A stretch of 64,000 nucleotides of DNA from Pseudomonas abietaniphila (GCF_039697315.1 NZ_CP155619.1:1798001-1862000); one strand, 5' to 3'; positions 8,412 to 17,613 are shown, counted from the stretch's first letter. Notes: generated by a model from the sequence alone, not told the origin. Translations and numbers: made by a program.

Positions 8412-9443
8412 ATGGAATTCACGGATTTTGACGCTGAACTTGCCGACTGGCATCAACTGCAAACCGCTCACCCGTGTTCAGGTTTGCTGTTGGGCAACGG
8501 TGCGAGCCTCGCGGTGTGGAAGAACTTCGCTTACGACTCGCTGTTCGAGCTGGCGCAAACCACCCGGAACAAGCCGCTGAGCGCGACCGAGCTTGCGCTG
8601 TTCAAGTCCATGGAAACCGAGAACTTCGAGCCCGTCCTCAGCGGCCTCAAAGTGGCGATGCGGGTGAATGCTGCGCTGACGATCAGTTCGTCTTCGCCAC
8701 GCAACCGTTACTTCGCGATCAAGGAAGCGCTCATCCATGGCATTCGCTCGGCGCACATTCCGTGGCGTTTGATGGCGCCTTCGACCATTGCACACATCAG
8801 TCAGGCGCTGAGTCAGTACGCGACGGTCTACTCCACCAACTATGACCTCCTCGCCTATTGGGCGGTGATGCATGGCGCACAGCCGTTTGACGATCTGTTC
8901 GATGAGGACGCGGTCTTTAACCTGCACCGGACCACCAGCCACGCTACCCGCATCCTGTATCTGCATGGCGGCATGCACCTGGTGAAAAACTTCGACGGCA
9001 CGGCGCGCAAGCTGATGTCTTCTGAAAGCACGTTGCTTGGCAGTTTTGCCGTCAATGCGCTGGAAGATGTTCCGCTGTTCGTCTGCGAGGGGCGTAGCAG
9101 CGACAAGATGAAAATCATCCGAGGCTCGGATTACCTCTCGTTCTGTCACGCCCAACTGGCGCAACACCAGGGCTCGCTGTGCATCTTCGGGCATTCCCTT
9201 GGCAAACAGGACCGACACATCCTCGACGCCGTGCTGCAAGCCAGACCGACAACCCTCGCCATCTCGATCCTTCCGCGCAGCGAAGCGTTCATCCAGCATC
9301 AGAAGCGGCACTACAGTGCGTTGTTCGAAGGACAGAACATCGAGTTGAAGTTCTTCGACGCCAAAACGCATCCGCTGGGCAATCCCGAGTTTTCGGTGCC
9401 GGTGGCGCGGTTGAAGGAAGCGTTGGAGCTTAAGAAGGGCTGA
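8412..9443 (+). CDS. DUF4917 family protein with SIR2-like motifs
   Basis: This 343-residue soluble protein matches the DUF4917 family. Ordered motifs resemble the NAD-binding SIR2 fold: LLLGNGAS near residues 26-32 (compare GAGAS), STNYD near 138, LYLHGGMH near 187 and IFGHSLGKQDRHI near 257. No membrane segments or zinc-binding cysteines are visible, unlike classical sirtuins. SIR2-like enzymes without zinc often degrade NAD in anti-phage systems, but the role of DUF4917 is not known to me. It ends three bases from a convergent DUF2442 gene. The family call is fairly secure; the SIR2 relation is an inference from motif order. Confidence 0.75.
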   Translation: MEFTDFDAELADWHQLQTAHPCSGLLLGNGASLAVWKNFAYDSLFELAQTTRNKPLSATELALFKSMETENFEPVLSGLKVAMRVNAALTISSSSPRNRYFAIKEALIHGIRSAHIPWRLMAPSTIAHISQALSQYATVYSTNYDLLAYWAVMHGAQPFDDLFDEDAVFNLHRTTSHATRILYLHGGMHLVKNFDGTARKLMSSESTLLGSFAVNALEDVPLFVCEGRSSDKMKIIRGSDYLSFCHAQLAQHQGSLCIFGHSLGKQDRHILDAVLQARPTTLAISILPRSEAFIQHQKRHYSALFEGQNIELKFFDAKTHPLGNPEFSVPVARLKEALELKKG

Positions 9444-9446
9444 GCG

Positions 9447-9884
9447 TCAGCGATGCTCGTATTCCCAACCTCTGCACGCCAGCGCCACATGCTTGGGTAT
9501 GAGCGCCGCGCCGCTGCTATAAGCAGTAATGGTTCGGCGTGTAAAACCAAGCTCGACCGCCGCAGCTGACAGCGACAGGTTGTTTTTTGCCATCCATTGC
9601 TTGAAATCCCGGGTTGGCATCACCTCGCCAGATTGCTCCAACGCCAGCCGATGGAGCGTAGATGCCGCCAATTCAAGATTATCGCCCCAAGTGACATCAA
9701 AACCCCACTCGCCTACGGTCGCCCTGCTGAACAACTCGAGGTCTTTCAAGGGCGAGAGGATGGGAAACTGATCGAGAACGTCCGACAGATCGACAATGTG
9801 CCGTTTGCCGTTGCTCCACTCGACAGTCAGTGCATGCTTACCTGCAACAGGCTGCACGCCAGCGATACGTAACTTGCTCGCCAT
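9447..9884 (-). CDS. DUF2442 protein with C-terminal helix-turn-helix
   Basis: The 145-residue product has two parts. Residues about 5-80 match DUF2442, a small beta-rich domain (GVQPVAGKHALTVEWSNG, then VDLSDVL). Residues about 90-140 form a Cro-like helix-turn-helix (FKQWMAKNNLSLSAAAVELGFTRRTI contains the turn). It is translated right after the DUF4160 gene: its ATG at 9884 follows that stop by three bases, and GGAGAA inside the upstream coding end serves as ribosome-binding site. DUF4160-DUF2442 pairs recur widely and resemble toxin-antitoxin modules. Here the DUF2442 protein would be the DNA-binding, antitoxin-like partner. That role is an inference. Confidence 0.8.
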   Translation of the reverse strand: MASKLRIAGVQPVAGKHALTVEWSNGKRHIVDLSDVLDQFPILSPLKDLELFSRATVGEWGFDVTWGDNLELAASTLHRLALEQSGEVMPTRDFKQWMAKNNLSLSAAAVELGFTRRTITAYSSGAALIPKHVALACRGWEYEHR

Positions 9885-9887
9885 AGG

Positions 9888-10121
9888 TCAGGTTCTCCGG
9901 TTTTGCTCGTACCATATCCGCCAGAGTTCGGCGGAATGAGATCGGGCCCACATCAAAGCGGCTCTCAGTGCTTTAGGCTCGGCCCCTTTGCCCAGGACTC
10001 TAAAGCCGTCGATCTGCACCAGCGACTCTCCATCCGGGGTCTGCACATGGAAGTGCGGCGGAGCATGGTCGTCCGGATAAATCTTGATCTTCCAATTGCG
10101 GTCGCTTTGTACGGTAGCCAT
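9888..10121 (-). CDS. DUF4160 family small protein
   Basis: The 77-residue product carries the DUF4160 signature of a WKIKIYPDDHAPPHFHV stretch, with the conserved H-x-P-x-H-x-H histidine cluster, followed by a short helical tail. The histidine cluster could be a metal or nuclease-like site. The ATG at 10121 gives the standard family length; upstream in-frame starts would add unrelated sequence. It is the first gene of a two-gene unit with the DUF2442-HTH gene. The biochemical function is unknown, and the toxin-like reading is inferred only from gene pairing and size. Confidence 0.8.
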   Translation of the reverse strand: MATVQSDRNWKIKIYPDDHAPPHFHVQTPDGESLVQIDGFRVLGKGAEPKALRAALMWARSHSAELWRIWYEQNRRT

Positions 10122-10171
10122 GGGTGCGGATACTAGAGAAAAAATTTCCCTACCGCAAATCCCGTGATCAC

Positions 10172-10200
10172 AAAAAAACCGGACCACCACAGCCCGGTTT
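10172..10200 (-). terminator. Intrinsic terminator after the small membrane gene
   Basis: On the minus strand AAACCGGGC pairs with the later CCGGTTT, followed by seven T residues. It lies 50 bases past the stop of the gene at 10248-10478 and upstream of the DUF4160 gene, separating the two. Confidence 0.8.
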
Positions 10201-10247
10201 CTGTCAGCTCAACCACCCTCGCTCCCAAACTTCCCACCCCTGCGGAC

Positions 10248-10478
10248 CTACTCGTTACTTTCCGACAACGCCCCCACTACAACCGTGTTGCCGTGCGCCT
10301 TCTTATTGACGCTGGCAGCGACTGATTCCGTCGACAGTCGGACGCTGCTGAGGGCGGCGAGGCGGTCGCTGCTCGTCGATTTGACGACGCTCGATGACCA
10401 CTGAGCCGCCACGGTCGCTATCCATGCGAACAGGAACACCACGACACCTTGCAACGCCCACTTTCCGATGACCGACAC
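10248..10478 (-). CDS. Small single-pass membrane protein, hypothetical
   Basis: A GTG at 10478 preceded by CCAGGAGAA opens a 76-residue frame. It has one strong hydrophobic helix (about residues 9-28, GVVVFLFAWIATVAAQW) and a polar Ser/Val/Ala-rich remainder that would lie in the periplasm. Longer in-frame starts exist, but the ribosome-binding sequence favours this one. No family is recognised. A terminator follows 50 bases downstream, so it is probably monocistronic. Confidence 0.55.
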   Translation of the reverse strand: MSVIGKWALQGVVVFLFAWIATVAAQWSSSVVKSTSSDRLAALSSVRLSTESVAASVNKKAHGNTVVVGALSESNE

Positions 10479-10743
10479 GATTGTTCTCCTGGCTGAATTC
10501 AACGGCATCAATTTGACCTTCAAACTGTTGCAAGAAGATGGCATTCAATTTCTGCACCAACATTCGGAGGTGTTCAGAGGCCCGCAGGAAAATCCTTACA
10601 AACGGCATTTCCCTCGTGTAACACGAAGTGTACGGTCGATTCTGTCGGTATCTGTTAAGGGGCTTTACGGGGCATCTGTGGCTGAATGAATGCCTTGTTT
10701 TCACCCCTGGCTTTTATTCTTAAAACAAAAGGCACGACTCAAC

Positions 10744-11643
10744 ATGTCCTCTCGCGAAAACACCGGCATGGTCCTCGGACTGATCGGCGTGGTGATCTTC
10801 AGTCTGACGCTGCCCATGACCCGCATCGTGGTTCAGGAAATCCATCCTTTGCTCAATGGCCTTGGCCGCGCCTTGTTCGCGGCGATTCCAGCGGCAGCGT
10901 TATTGCTGTGGCGGCGGGAGAAATGGCCCACCCGCGCCCAGTTCAAAGCGTTGATGGTGGTCGCGCTGGGCGTGATCATCGGCTTTCCGGTGCTGTCTGC
11001 CTGGGCCATGAAAACCCTGCCGGCCTCACACGGTGCGCTGGTCAACGGCCTGCAGCCTTTGCTGGTGGCGATCTATGCGGCATGGCTGTCCCATGAACGC
11101 CCTTCAAAAGCATTCTGGCTCTGCGCGGCGATGGGCAGCGTGCTGGTGTTGGGCTACGCGCTGATCAGCGGAGCGGGCAATCTTCAGGCCGGTGACCTGC
11201 TGATGGTCGGGGCCGTGGCGATTGGTGGGCTGGGCTACGCCGAAGGCGGGCGCCTTGCCAAGCAGATGGGCGGCTGGCAGGTGATCTGCTGGGCGCTGGT
11301 GATTTCGATTCCGGTGTTGATCATCCCGGTCGGCTACCTCGCCTCGCAGCACGAAGGACCGATCTCTACAGGCGCGTGGTGGGCGTTCGGTTACGTGTCG
11401 CTGTTCTCGCAATTCATCGGCTTTTTCGCCTGGTATGCGGGCCTTGCCATGGGCGGGATTGCCCGCGTCAGCCAGATCCAGCTGGTTCAGCTGTTCTTCA
11501 CCATGGCGTTTTCGGCGCTGTTCTTCGGCGAACACATCGACCCGGTCACCTGGATCTTTGCCGCAGGCGTGGTGGTGACGCTGGCCATCGGGCGCAAGAC
11601 TGCAGTCATCGCGCCCAGACCGGTCGTGGCTACCCGGGTCTAG
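10744..11643 (+). CDS. EamA/DMT family permease
   Basis: This 299-residue inner-membrane protein has about ten hydrophobic helices in two EamA repeats, as in the drug/metabolite transporter superfamily. Members export amino acids or other metabolites; the substrate cannot be told here. The ATG at 10744 gives the usual N-terminus. An upstream in-frame ATG at 10690 would add an atypical leader. The last four bases overlap the convergent methyltransferase gene. Confidence 0.88.
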   Translation: MSSRENTGMVLGLIGVVIFSLTLPMTRIVVQEIHPLLNGLGRALFAAIPAAALLLWRREKWPTRAQFKALMVVALGVIIGFPVLSAWAMKTLPASHGALVNGLQPLLVAIYAAWLSHERPSKAFWLCAAMGSVLVLGYALISGAGNLQAGDLLMVGAVAIGGLGYAEGGRLAKQMGGWQVICWALVISIPVLIIPVGYLASQHEGPISTGAWWAFGYVSLFSQFIGFFAWYAGLAMGGIARVSQIQLVQLFFTMAFSALFFGEHIDPVTWIFAAGVVVTLAIGRKTAVIAPRPVVATRV

Positions 11644-12857
11644 TCGATCAGATGGTCTGCCTGGAGCAAGGTCTCCAGGCAGTGTTCCTGGATGCCATAA
11701 AACGTCTTCAGCGCCTGAATCTTCGCCAGCAGTTCCGCAGGATCGGCTGGCGTTGCGCGTTTGACGGCCAGGATCATCTTGTTCTTGTTGGTGTGCTCCA
11801 GCGAGATGAACTCGAAGACCTTGGTTTCGTAGCCACACACTTCCAGCAACAACGCACGCAGCGCATCGGTGACCATCTCAGCCTGCTGTCCCATGTGCAG
11901 ACCGTATTGCAGCATCGGCTTGAGCAGCGTCGGGCTCTGGATTTGCAGGCGAATCTGTTTGTGACAGCACGGCGAGCACATGATGATCGAGGCGCCCGAA
12001 CGAATACCGGAGTGAATCGCGTAATCCGTGGCGATGTCACACGCGTGCAGGGCGATCATCACGTCCAGCTCGCTCGGCGCGACCGAGCGCACGTCCCCGC
12101 ATTTGAACACCAGCCCCGGGTGCTCCAGACGCGCGGCGGCGTTGTTGCACAAGGTGACCATGTCTTCCCGCAACTCGACACCCGTGACGTTGCCTTCAGC
12201 CTGCAAGGTATTACGCAGGTAGTCGTGGATGGCAAACGTCAAATAGCCCTTGCCTGAGCCGAAATCGGCCACGGTCACCGGTTTGTCGAGGGTGATCGGC
12301 GAGGTCGACAACGCGTGGGAGAACACCTCGATGAACTTGTTGATCTGCTTCCATTTGCGCGACATCGCCGGAATCAGTTCATGCTGTTTATTGGTCACGC
12401 CCAAGTCGGTGAGGAACGGGCGGCTCAGCTCCAGATAGCGTTTCTTCTCGCGATCATGTTCCGCGGACGGCGCTTCACGCTGTTGCTGTGAGGTGTTGCG
12501 GAACAAGGTGCTTTTGCCCTTCTTGCTGAATTCCAGCTGCACCTCGTCTGTGAGCGACAGCAGATGCGCGTTTTTGAACGATTCGGGCAGCAGACTGGCG
12601 ACCAGCGCTTGCGCCTCGGTCAGCGGATGGTTCTTGGTGATGTCGCGGGTCTTGTAGCGGTACACGAACGACAAACAAGGTTGATCCTTGATCGTCGTGG
12701 GCTTGATGATGATCCGTTGCAGTTCGGCCTCGGTCCCGACGTACTTGGCCAGCACCAACTTGATCAGTGAGTTCTGCATCAGACAGGTGTCGAGCAGGCT
12801 CAGGAACTGGGCGCGGTGATCCTGCGCGGGAGCGGCGTTGGCGACAGTAACGGACAT
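11640..12857 (-). CDS. Class I SAM-dependent methyltransferase (GSTCD-like domain)
   Basis: The 405-residue protein has an N-terminal domain of unknown role (about 1-150). A Rossmann methyltransferase domain follows, with motif I VADFGSGKGYLTF (about 206-218), an acidic VTGVELRED loop and a later MCSPCCHKQ motif. The PCCHKQ signature is seen in the methyltransferase group that includes eukaryotic GSTCD and is often annotated as RNA- or protein-modifying. The substrate is unknown. It is a monocistronic gene convergent with the EamA permease. Confidence 0.8.
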   Translation of the reverse strand: MSVTVANAAPAQDHRAQFLSLLDTCLMQNSLIKLVLAKYVGTEAELQRIIIKPTTIKDQPCLSFVYRYKTRDITKNHPLTEAQALVASLLPESFKNAHLLSLTDEVQLEFSKKGKSTLFRNTSQQQREAPSAEHDREKKRYLELSRPFLTDLGVTNKQHELIPAMSRKWKQINKFIEVFSHALSTSPITLDKPVTVADFGSGKGYLTFAIHDYLRNTLQAEGNVTGVELREDMVTLCNNAAARLEHPGLVFKCGDVRSVAPSELDVMIALHACDIATDYAIHSGIRSGASIIMCSPCCHKQIRLQIQSPTLLKPMLQYGLHMGQQAEMVTDALRALLLEVCGYETKVFEFISLEHTNKNKMILAVKRATPADPAELLAKIQALKTFYGIQEHCLETLLQADHLID

Positions 12858-12965
12858 CGGGTGAACCCTGTGGCAGCGAAAAATGCGAGGGCGGTATTTT
12901 AGGCGGGTTGACGGGCCGTGGTGGATTTAATTATTGACCACCACAAGGCCGTAGATCGGATTCCA

Positions 12966-13583
12966 CTAATCCAGCACCACCAGACGGTTCGGCAGCTCAT
13001 TGCGCGCCTGAGTCACGGGCACCTGCGCGCTCAGCACTTCACCGCACGAACGAATGCAACCGAGGAACCCTTCCAGGATCTTCCCTTCGCTCACCTGCCG
13101 GGTGAACACATCGACCATTGAACGCCAGACCATGTCATCCACATGACGGGCGATGCCGTCGTCGACGATGATTTCGACGTAACGCTCGGCCTCACTGACG
13201 AAGATCAAAACCCCCGTGCCATTCGTCGTCGCATGCAGGTTCTGCTCAAGAAACTGACGTCGCGCCAGACTCCCCGCTCGCCAATGCCGCACCGATCCAG
13301 GCACCAGTCGTGAGGTCACTGCGGGCAGCCGGCACAACAGCGCGACGACAATGAATGTCGCAATCTGCGTCAGCAACAACTCGTTGGCATTCAGCCAACC
13401 GGGGTAAAAGTTGATCAGGCCGGGCACGAGCAGCGCAACCAGCCCGGCCCAGATCAAGGGGACGTAAGCATAATCGTCGGCACTGGCGGCCAACACGGTC
13501 ACCAGTTCAGCGTCGGTCTGACGCTCGACCGCTTCGATGGCCTGAGCAACCTGCTTCTGTTCGTCTTCAGTGAGTAACGCCAT
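12966..13583 (-). CDS. TPM domain protein, short membrane form
   Basis: The 205-residue product contains a TPM (TLP18.3/Psb32/MOLO-1) fold interrupted by two hydrophobic helices (about residues 40-85). It has LIFVSEAERYVEIIVDDGIA as the conserved strand-turn. It is the third gene of a lemA-TPM-TPM operon, starting 27 bases after the preceding stop. The ATG at 13583 gives MALLTEDEQ, the common N-terminus. The role is probably at the cell envelope together with LemA; no enzymatic activity is shown for it here. Confidence 0.82.
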   Translation of the reverse strand: MALLTEDEQKQVAQAIEAVERQTDAELVTVLAASADDYAYVPLIWAGLVALLVPGLINFYPGWLNANELLLTQIATFIVVALLCRLPAVTSRLVPGSVRHWRAGSLARRQFLEQNLHATTNGTGVLIFVSEAERYVEIIVDDGIARHVDDMVWRSMVDVFTRQVSEGKILEGFLGCIRSCGEVLSAQVPVTQARNELPNRLVVLD

Positions 13584-13610
13584 GCACTGCAATCCTTATT
13601 GAGCTATCGA

Positions 13611-14363
13611 CTACCAGCCACCGGAGGCACCGCCGCCGCCAAAACTGCCACCACCGCCGCGCATGCCCCCGCCGCCGCCAGAGCCACCGGACCCGAAGCC
13701 ACCGCCGCCTCCCGAGCCGATGTAGCCGCCGCCCAGACCGCCCAACGCACGGCCCCAGCGCATATTGATAAAGACGAAAGCCACGAAGAGGATGAGAAAC
13801 AGCAGGCTCATTTTCCAGTCAGTGACATCGTCGCCGCCGGACGCACCGACCACCGGCTCCGCCAGCGGATCGCCGCCCAGCACCTGCACGATGGCTTCGG
13901 TGCCTTTGCTGATGCCGCCGACGAAATCACCCTGCTTGAACGCCGGCGTGATGACCTGATTGATGATCACCGACGACTGTGCGTCCGTGAGCCGGTCTTC
14001 CAGACCATAGCCGACTTCGATGCGCACCTTGCGCTCGTCCTTGGCGACGATCAGTAACGCACCGTTGTCCTTGCCCTTCTGGCCAATGCCCCAAAAGCGA
14101 CCCAACTGGTAGCCAAAGTCCTCAATGGTCGAACCCTGCAAATTGGGCAGAGTGACGACCACGACCTGCTCGGTGGTGAGCTCTTCATGAGCCCGCAGCA
14201 TCTGGGACAGCCGCTCCTTGCTCTCGTTGTCGATCATTCCCGCCGTGTCGACGACCTGACCACTCAGCGCTGGAAACTTCAGCTCGGCCTGAGCCCATTG
14301 CGCAAACACGCCAACCGACATCGCCAGCAACGCGACCAGCATGCCCCGCCGCGCGCGCCCCAT
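13611..14363 (-). CDS. TPM domain protein (YgcG family) with signal peptide, membrane helix and Gly-rich tail
   Basis: The 250-residue protein begins with a signal peptide (about 1-26, ending AQA). A TPM domain follows (about 30-150; GYGLEDRLTDAQSSVII is the conserved segment), then a single membrane helix near 178-195. The C-terminal tail of about 50 residues is almost entirely Gly and Ser. This is the standard YgcG architecture, with the TPM domain in the periplasm and the tail in the cytoplasm. It overlaps lemA at ATGA, showing translational coupling. The glycine-rich tail is typical of the family, although low-complexity sequence of this kind is prone to length variation. Confidence 0.87.
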   Translation of the reverse strand: MGRARRGMLVALLAMSVGVFAQWAQAELKFPALSGQVVDTAGMIDNESKERLSQMLRAHEELTTEQVVVVTLPNLQGSTIEDFGYQLGRFWGIGQKGKDNGALLIVAKDERKVRIEVGYGLEDRLTDAQSSVIINQVITPAFKQGDFVGGISKGTEAIVQVLGGDPLAEPVVGASGGDDVTDWKMSLLFLILFVAFVFINMRWGRALGGLGGGYIGSGGGGGFGSGGSGGGGGMRGGGGSFGGGGASGGW

Positions 14364-14986
14364 CAGAATTTCACTTGCGGCGCTTTGTCAGCGTCTGCAG
14401 CGGTGGCTTCGAAGTTAGGCCGGATCGGCAAATCGCTGTACATCACCGAATGCCAGAGACGGCCAGGAAAGGTCCGGATTTCGGTGTTGTACTTCTCGAC
14501 CGCAGCGATGAAATCGCGACGTGCCACGGCAATCCGGTTTTCTGTGCCTTCGAGCTGTGATTGCAGGGACAGGAAGTTCTGGTTGGATTTCAGGTCCGGA
14601 TACCGCTCGGACACCACCATCAGCCGGCTCAACGCGCCGGTCAACTGACCTTGCGCATCCTGGAACTGCTTGAGTTTGGCCGGATCGTTAAGCGTATTGG
14701 CATCGACCTGGATAGACGTGGCCTTGGCCCTGGCCTCGATAACGGCCGTGAGCGTCTCCTGCTCCTGCTTGGCATAACCCTTCACGGTTTCGACCAGATT
14801 GGGGATCAGGTCGGCACGGCGCTGATATTGGTTCTGCACTTGGGCCCAGGCGGCTTTGACCTGCTCGTCATAGGTCGGAATATTGTTGATGCCGCAACCG
14901 GCCAGCAACGTGCTCAACAGCATCAGCAACGCCAGTGACAAATTGTAACGACTGCCCCGAATATGCCCGTAACGCTCTATTTGCAT
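14363..14986 (-). CDS. lemA: LemA family lipoprotein
   Basis: This 207-residue LemA-type protein has an N-terminal hydrophobic stretch ending in a lipobox LLAGC (Cys31), so the mature protein is probably a lipoprotein. A mostly helical bundle follows with the family signatures VKAAWAQVQNQYQRRADLIPNLV and a late FNTEIRTFPG-like segment. It heads the lemA-TPM-TPM operon and overlaps the next gene by one base at ATGA. LemA here is the widespread envelope protein, not the P. syringae sensor kinase once given the same name. Confidence 0.9.
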   Translation of the reverse strand: MQIERYGHIRGSRYNLSLALLMLLSTLLAGCGINNIPTYDEQVKAAWAQVQNQYQRRADLIPNLVETVKGYAKQEQETLTAVIEARAKATSIQVDANTLNDPAKLKQFQDAQGQLTGALSRLMVVSERYPDLKSNQNFLSLQSQLEGTENRIAVARRDFIAAVEKYNTEIRTFPGRLWHSVMYSDLPIRPNFEATAADADKAPQVKF

Positions 14987-15267
14987 GGCCTGTGCGCCCC
15001 TTCGTGTCCTGCATTAGTCTTCCCGTCTGACCATGACTTTAGCCAAATCGGACGATCCCCGGCATAATCTTGCCCCATCACGTTGTCAGGGCACTGGATT
15101 GCCAAGCAGCAATCAGATAAAACTCGCTGCGCTACTGATGCTCAGATGCGTCGGGAGTTCAGCGACACCCGTCCTGATAACAATAAAAACCAAAGGTTTC
15201 ACACCAAAAACAAAGGCCACCCGGTATTTCGCGCGAGTTGCCGGTCAACGCCTTGAGAAAATCATTC

Positions 15268-17568
15268 ATGAATAAGCTGTGTTTACTGAGTCTAGTCATC
15301 GGTTTGGCCAGTCAGTCCGCCTGGGCCGAGACCGCAACCAGCCCCGCCAGTAACCTGTCCACGTTACAAGCCAAGAATGCATTCATCTCCAACCTGATGA
15401 AGCAGATGACCCTCGACGAGAAGATCGGTCAGTTGCGCCTCATCAGCATCGGGCCGGAAATGCCGAAGTCGGAAATCGTCAAGGAAATCGCCGCAGGTAG
15501 AATCGGCGGCACCTTCAACTCCGTGCTATTGCCCGATAACCGCGCCATGCAAGACGCCGCCGTCGCCCACAGCCGTATGAAGATCCCGATGTTCTTCGCC
15601 TACGACGTGATCCACGGCCAGCGCACCATCTTCCCGATCAGCCTGGGCCTTGCGTCGACCTGGGACATGGACGCCGTGACGCGCGCCGGTCGCGTTTCCG
15701 CGATCGAGGCCGCTGCCGATGGCGTAGACATGACCTTCGCGCCGATGGTCGACATCACCCGTGATGCCCGTTGGGGCCGCAGCTCCGAAGGCTTCGGCGA
15801 GGACACGTATCTCGTTTCGCGCCTATCGGCGACGATGACCCGCGCGTTCCAGGGCACCAGCACACAAGCACCGAACAGCATCATGGCCGCCGTCAAACAC
15901 TTCGCCCTTTACGGTGCAGTGGAAGGCGGCCGCGACTACAACACCGTGGACATGAGCCCGGTGCGTATGCAGCAGGACTACCTCCCGCCGTACCGCGCCG
16001 CGATCGATGCGGGCGCAGGCGGTGTAATGGTCGCGCTGAACTCCGTCAACGGCGTGCCTTCGACCGCCAACGCCTGGCTGCTGCAGGACGTGCTGCGCAA
16101 AGACTGGGGCTTCAAGGGCGTCACCGTCAGCGACCACGGCGCCATCAAGGAGCTGATCGACCACGGCGTGGCCAAGGACTTCCGCGAAGCCGCGAAGCTG
16201 GCGATCAAGGCCGGTGTCGACCTCAGCATGAACGACAAGGCGTACGGCGAAGAACTCCCTGCGCTGGTCAAGAACGGCGAAGTGTCGATCAAGGAAGTCG
16301 ACAATGCCGTGCGTGAAGTGCTCGGCGCGAAGTGGGAAATGGGCCTGTTCGCCAACCCTTACCTGCGCATCGGCGCGGCCGTCGACGATCCGGTCGATCG
16401 CGATGCCGAAAACCGCCTCCACCGCACCGAGGCCCGCGATGTCGCGCGCCGCAGCATGGTCTTGTTGAAGAACGACCACAACACTCTGCCTCTGAAGAAA
16501 GAAGGCACCATTGCCATTGTCGGCCCGCTGGCCAAAAGCTCGCTGGACATGCTGGGCAGCTGGTCTGCCGCAGGTCTGGCGCGTCAGACGGTTAGCGCTT
16601 ACGACGGTCTGGCCAATGCCATCGGCGACAAAGCGAAGATTCTCTACGCCGCCGGCACCAACGTGACCGACAACCAGGAAGCAATCACCTACCTGGACAA
16701 GATGGACGACCAGATTCACATCGACGGCCGTCCCGAGCAGGACATGATCGACGAAGCGGTCAAGGTCGCTCAGCAGTCGGACGTGGTCGTGGCCGTGGTC
16801 GGCGAATCACGCAACATGTCGCACGAAGCCGCGAGCCGTGTGGACTTGGTGCTTCCAGGTCGTCAGCGCGATTTGATCAAGGCGCTGAAAGCCACGGGCA
16901 AGCCGCTGGTCATCGTGCTGATGAATGGCCGGCCGCTGGCGCTGGGCGAGGAAAACAAGCTGGCCGATGCGATGCTTGAAACCTGGTTCCTGGGCACCGA
17001 AGGCGGTAACGCGCTGGCCGACGTGCTGTTCGGTGATTACAACCCGTCGGGCAAACTGCCGATGACGTTCCCGCGTTCGGTGGGCCAGGTCCCTGCCTAC
17101 TACAACCACCTGAACACCGGTCGTCCGTATCGCGAGAATGACTCGAACTACACCTCGAACTACTTCGAAGAGCCGACCAGCCCGCTATTCCCGTTTGGTT
17201 ACGGCCTGAGCTACACCCAGTTCAGCGTCTCGGACATCGTGCTGTCGGTCAACAAGATGACCCGCAAAGACAAACTGACCGCCACTGTTCAAGTGAAGAA
17301 CATCGGCAAGGTCGCGGGCGAAACCGTGGTTCAGCTGTACCTGCGCGATGTCGCTGCGTCCCTCAGCCGTCCAGTGAAAGAGCTGAAGAACTTCCAGAAG
17401 ATCATGCTCAAGCCCGGCGAAGAAAAAGCCGTGACCTTTACCCTGACCGAGGAAGATCTGAAGTTCTTCAATCCGTCGCTCAAGTACGCAGCTGAAGCGG
17501 GCGATTTCAAGCTGATGATCGGCCTGGATTCCAGGGACGTGAAGGAAACGACGTTCACTCTGCTTTAA
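15268..17568 (+). CDS. bglX: Periplasmic beta-glucosidase, glycoside hydrolase family 3
   Basis: BglX hydrolyses terminal beta-D-glucosyl residues from oligosaccharides in the periplasm. The 766-residue protein has a signal peptide (cleavage after SAWA, about residue 21), an N-terminal GH3 barrel, the second GH3 domain and a C-terminal fibronectin-III-like domain. The nucleophile aspartate lies in VTVSDHGAI near residue 289. The KHFALYGAVEGGRDY segment is typical of BglX. The length matches E. coli BglX (about 765). The ATG at 15268 is the only start giving a proper signal peptide. The gene is monocistronic, with REP elements downstream. Confidence 0.93.
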   Translation: MNKLCLLSLVIGLASQSAWAETATSPASNLSTLQAKNAFISNLMKQMTLDEKIGQLRLISIGPEMPKSEIVKEIAAGRIGGTFNSVLLPDNRAMQDAAVAHSRMKIPMFFAYDVIHGQRTIFPISLGLASTWDMDAVTRAGRVSAIEAAADGVDMTFAPMVDITRDARWGRSSEGFGEDTYLVSRLSATMTRAFQGTSTQAPNSIMAAVKHFALYGAVEGGRDYNTVDMSPVRMQQDYLPPYRAAIDAGAGGVMVALNSVNGVPSTANAWLLQDVLRKDWGFKGVTVSDHGAIKELIDHGVAKDFREAAKLAIKAGVDLSMNDKAYGEELPALVKNGEVSIKEVDNAVREVLGAKWEMGLFANPYLRIGAAVDDPVDRDAENRLHRTEARDVARRSMVLLKNDHNTLPLKKEGTIAIVGPLAKSSLDMLGSWSAAGLARQTVSAYDGLANAIGDKAKILYAAGTNVTDNQEAITYLDKMDDQIHIDGRPEQDMIDEAVKVAQQSDVVVAVVGESRNMSHEAASRVDLVLPGRQRDLIKALKATGKPLVIVLMNGRPLALGEENKLADAMLETWFLGTEGGNALADVLFGDYNPSGKLPMTFPRSVGQVPAYYNHLNTGRPYRENDSNYTSNYFEEPTSPLFPFGYGLSYTQFSVSDIVLSVNKMTRKDKLTATVQVKNIGKVAGETVVQLYLRDVAASLSRPVKELKNFQKIMLKPGEEKAVTFTLTEEDLKFFNPSLKYAAEAGDFKLMIGLDSRDVKETTFTLL

Positions 17569-17613
17569 ACAAAAAGCTTACGGCGCAGTTCCGCGTGGGA
17601 CCGCGTCGGGGCT

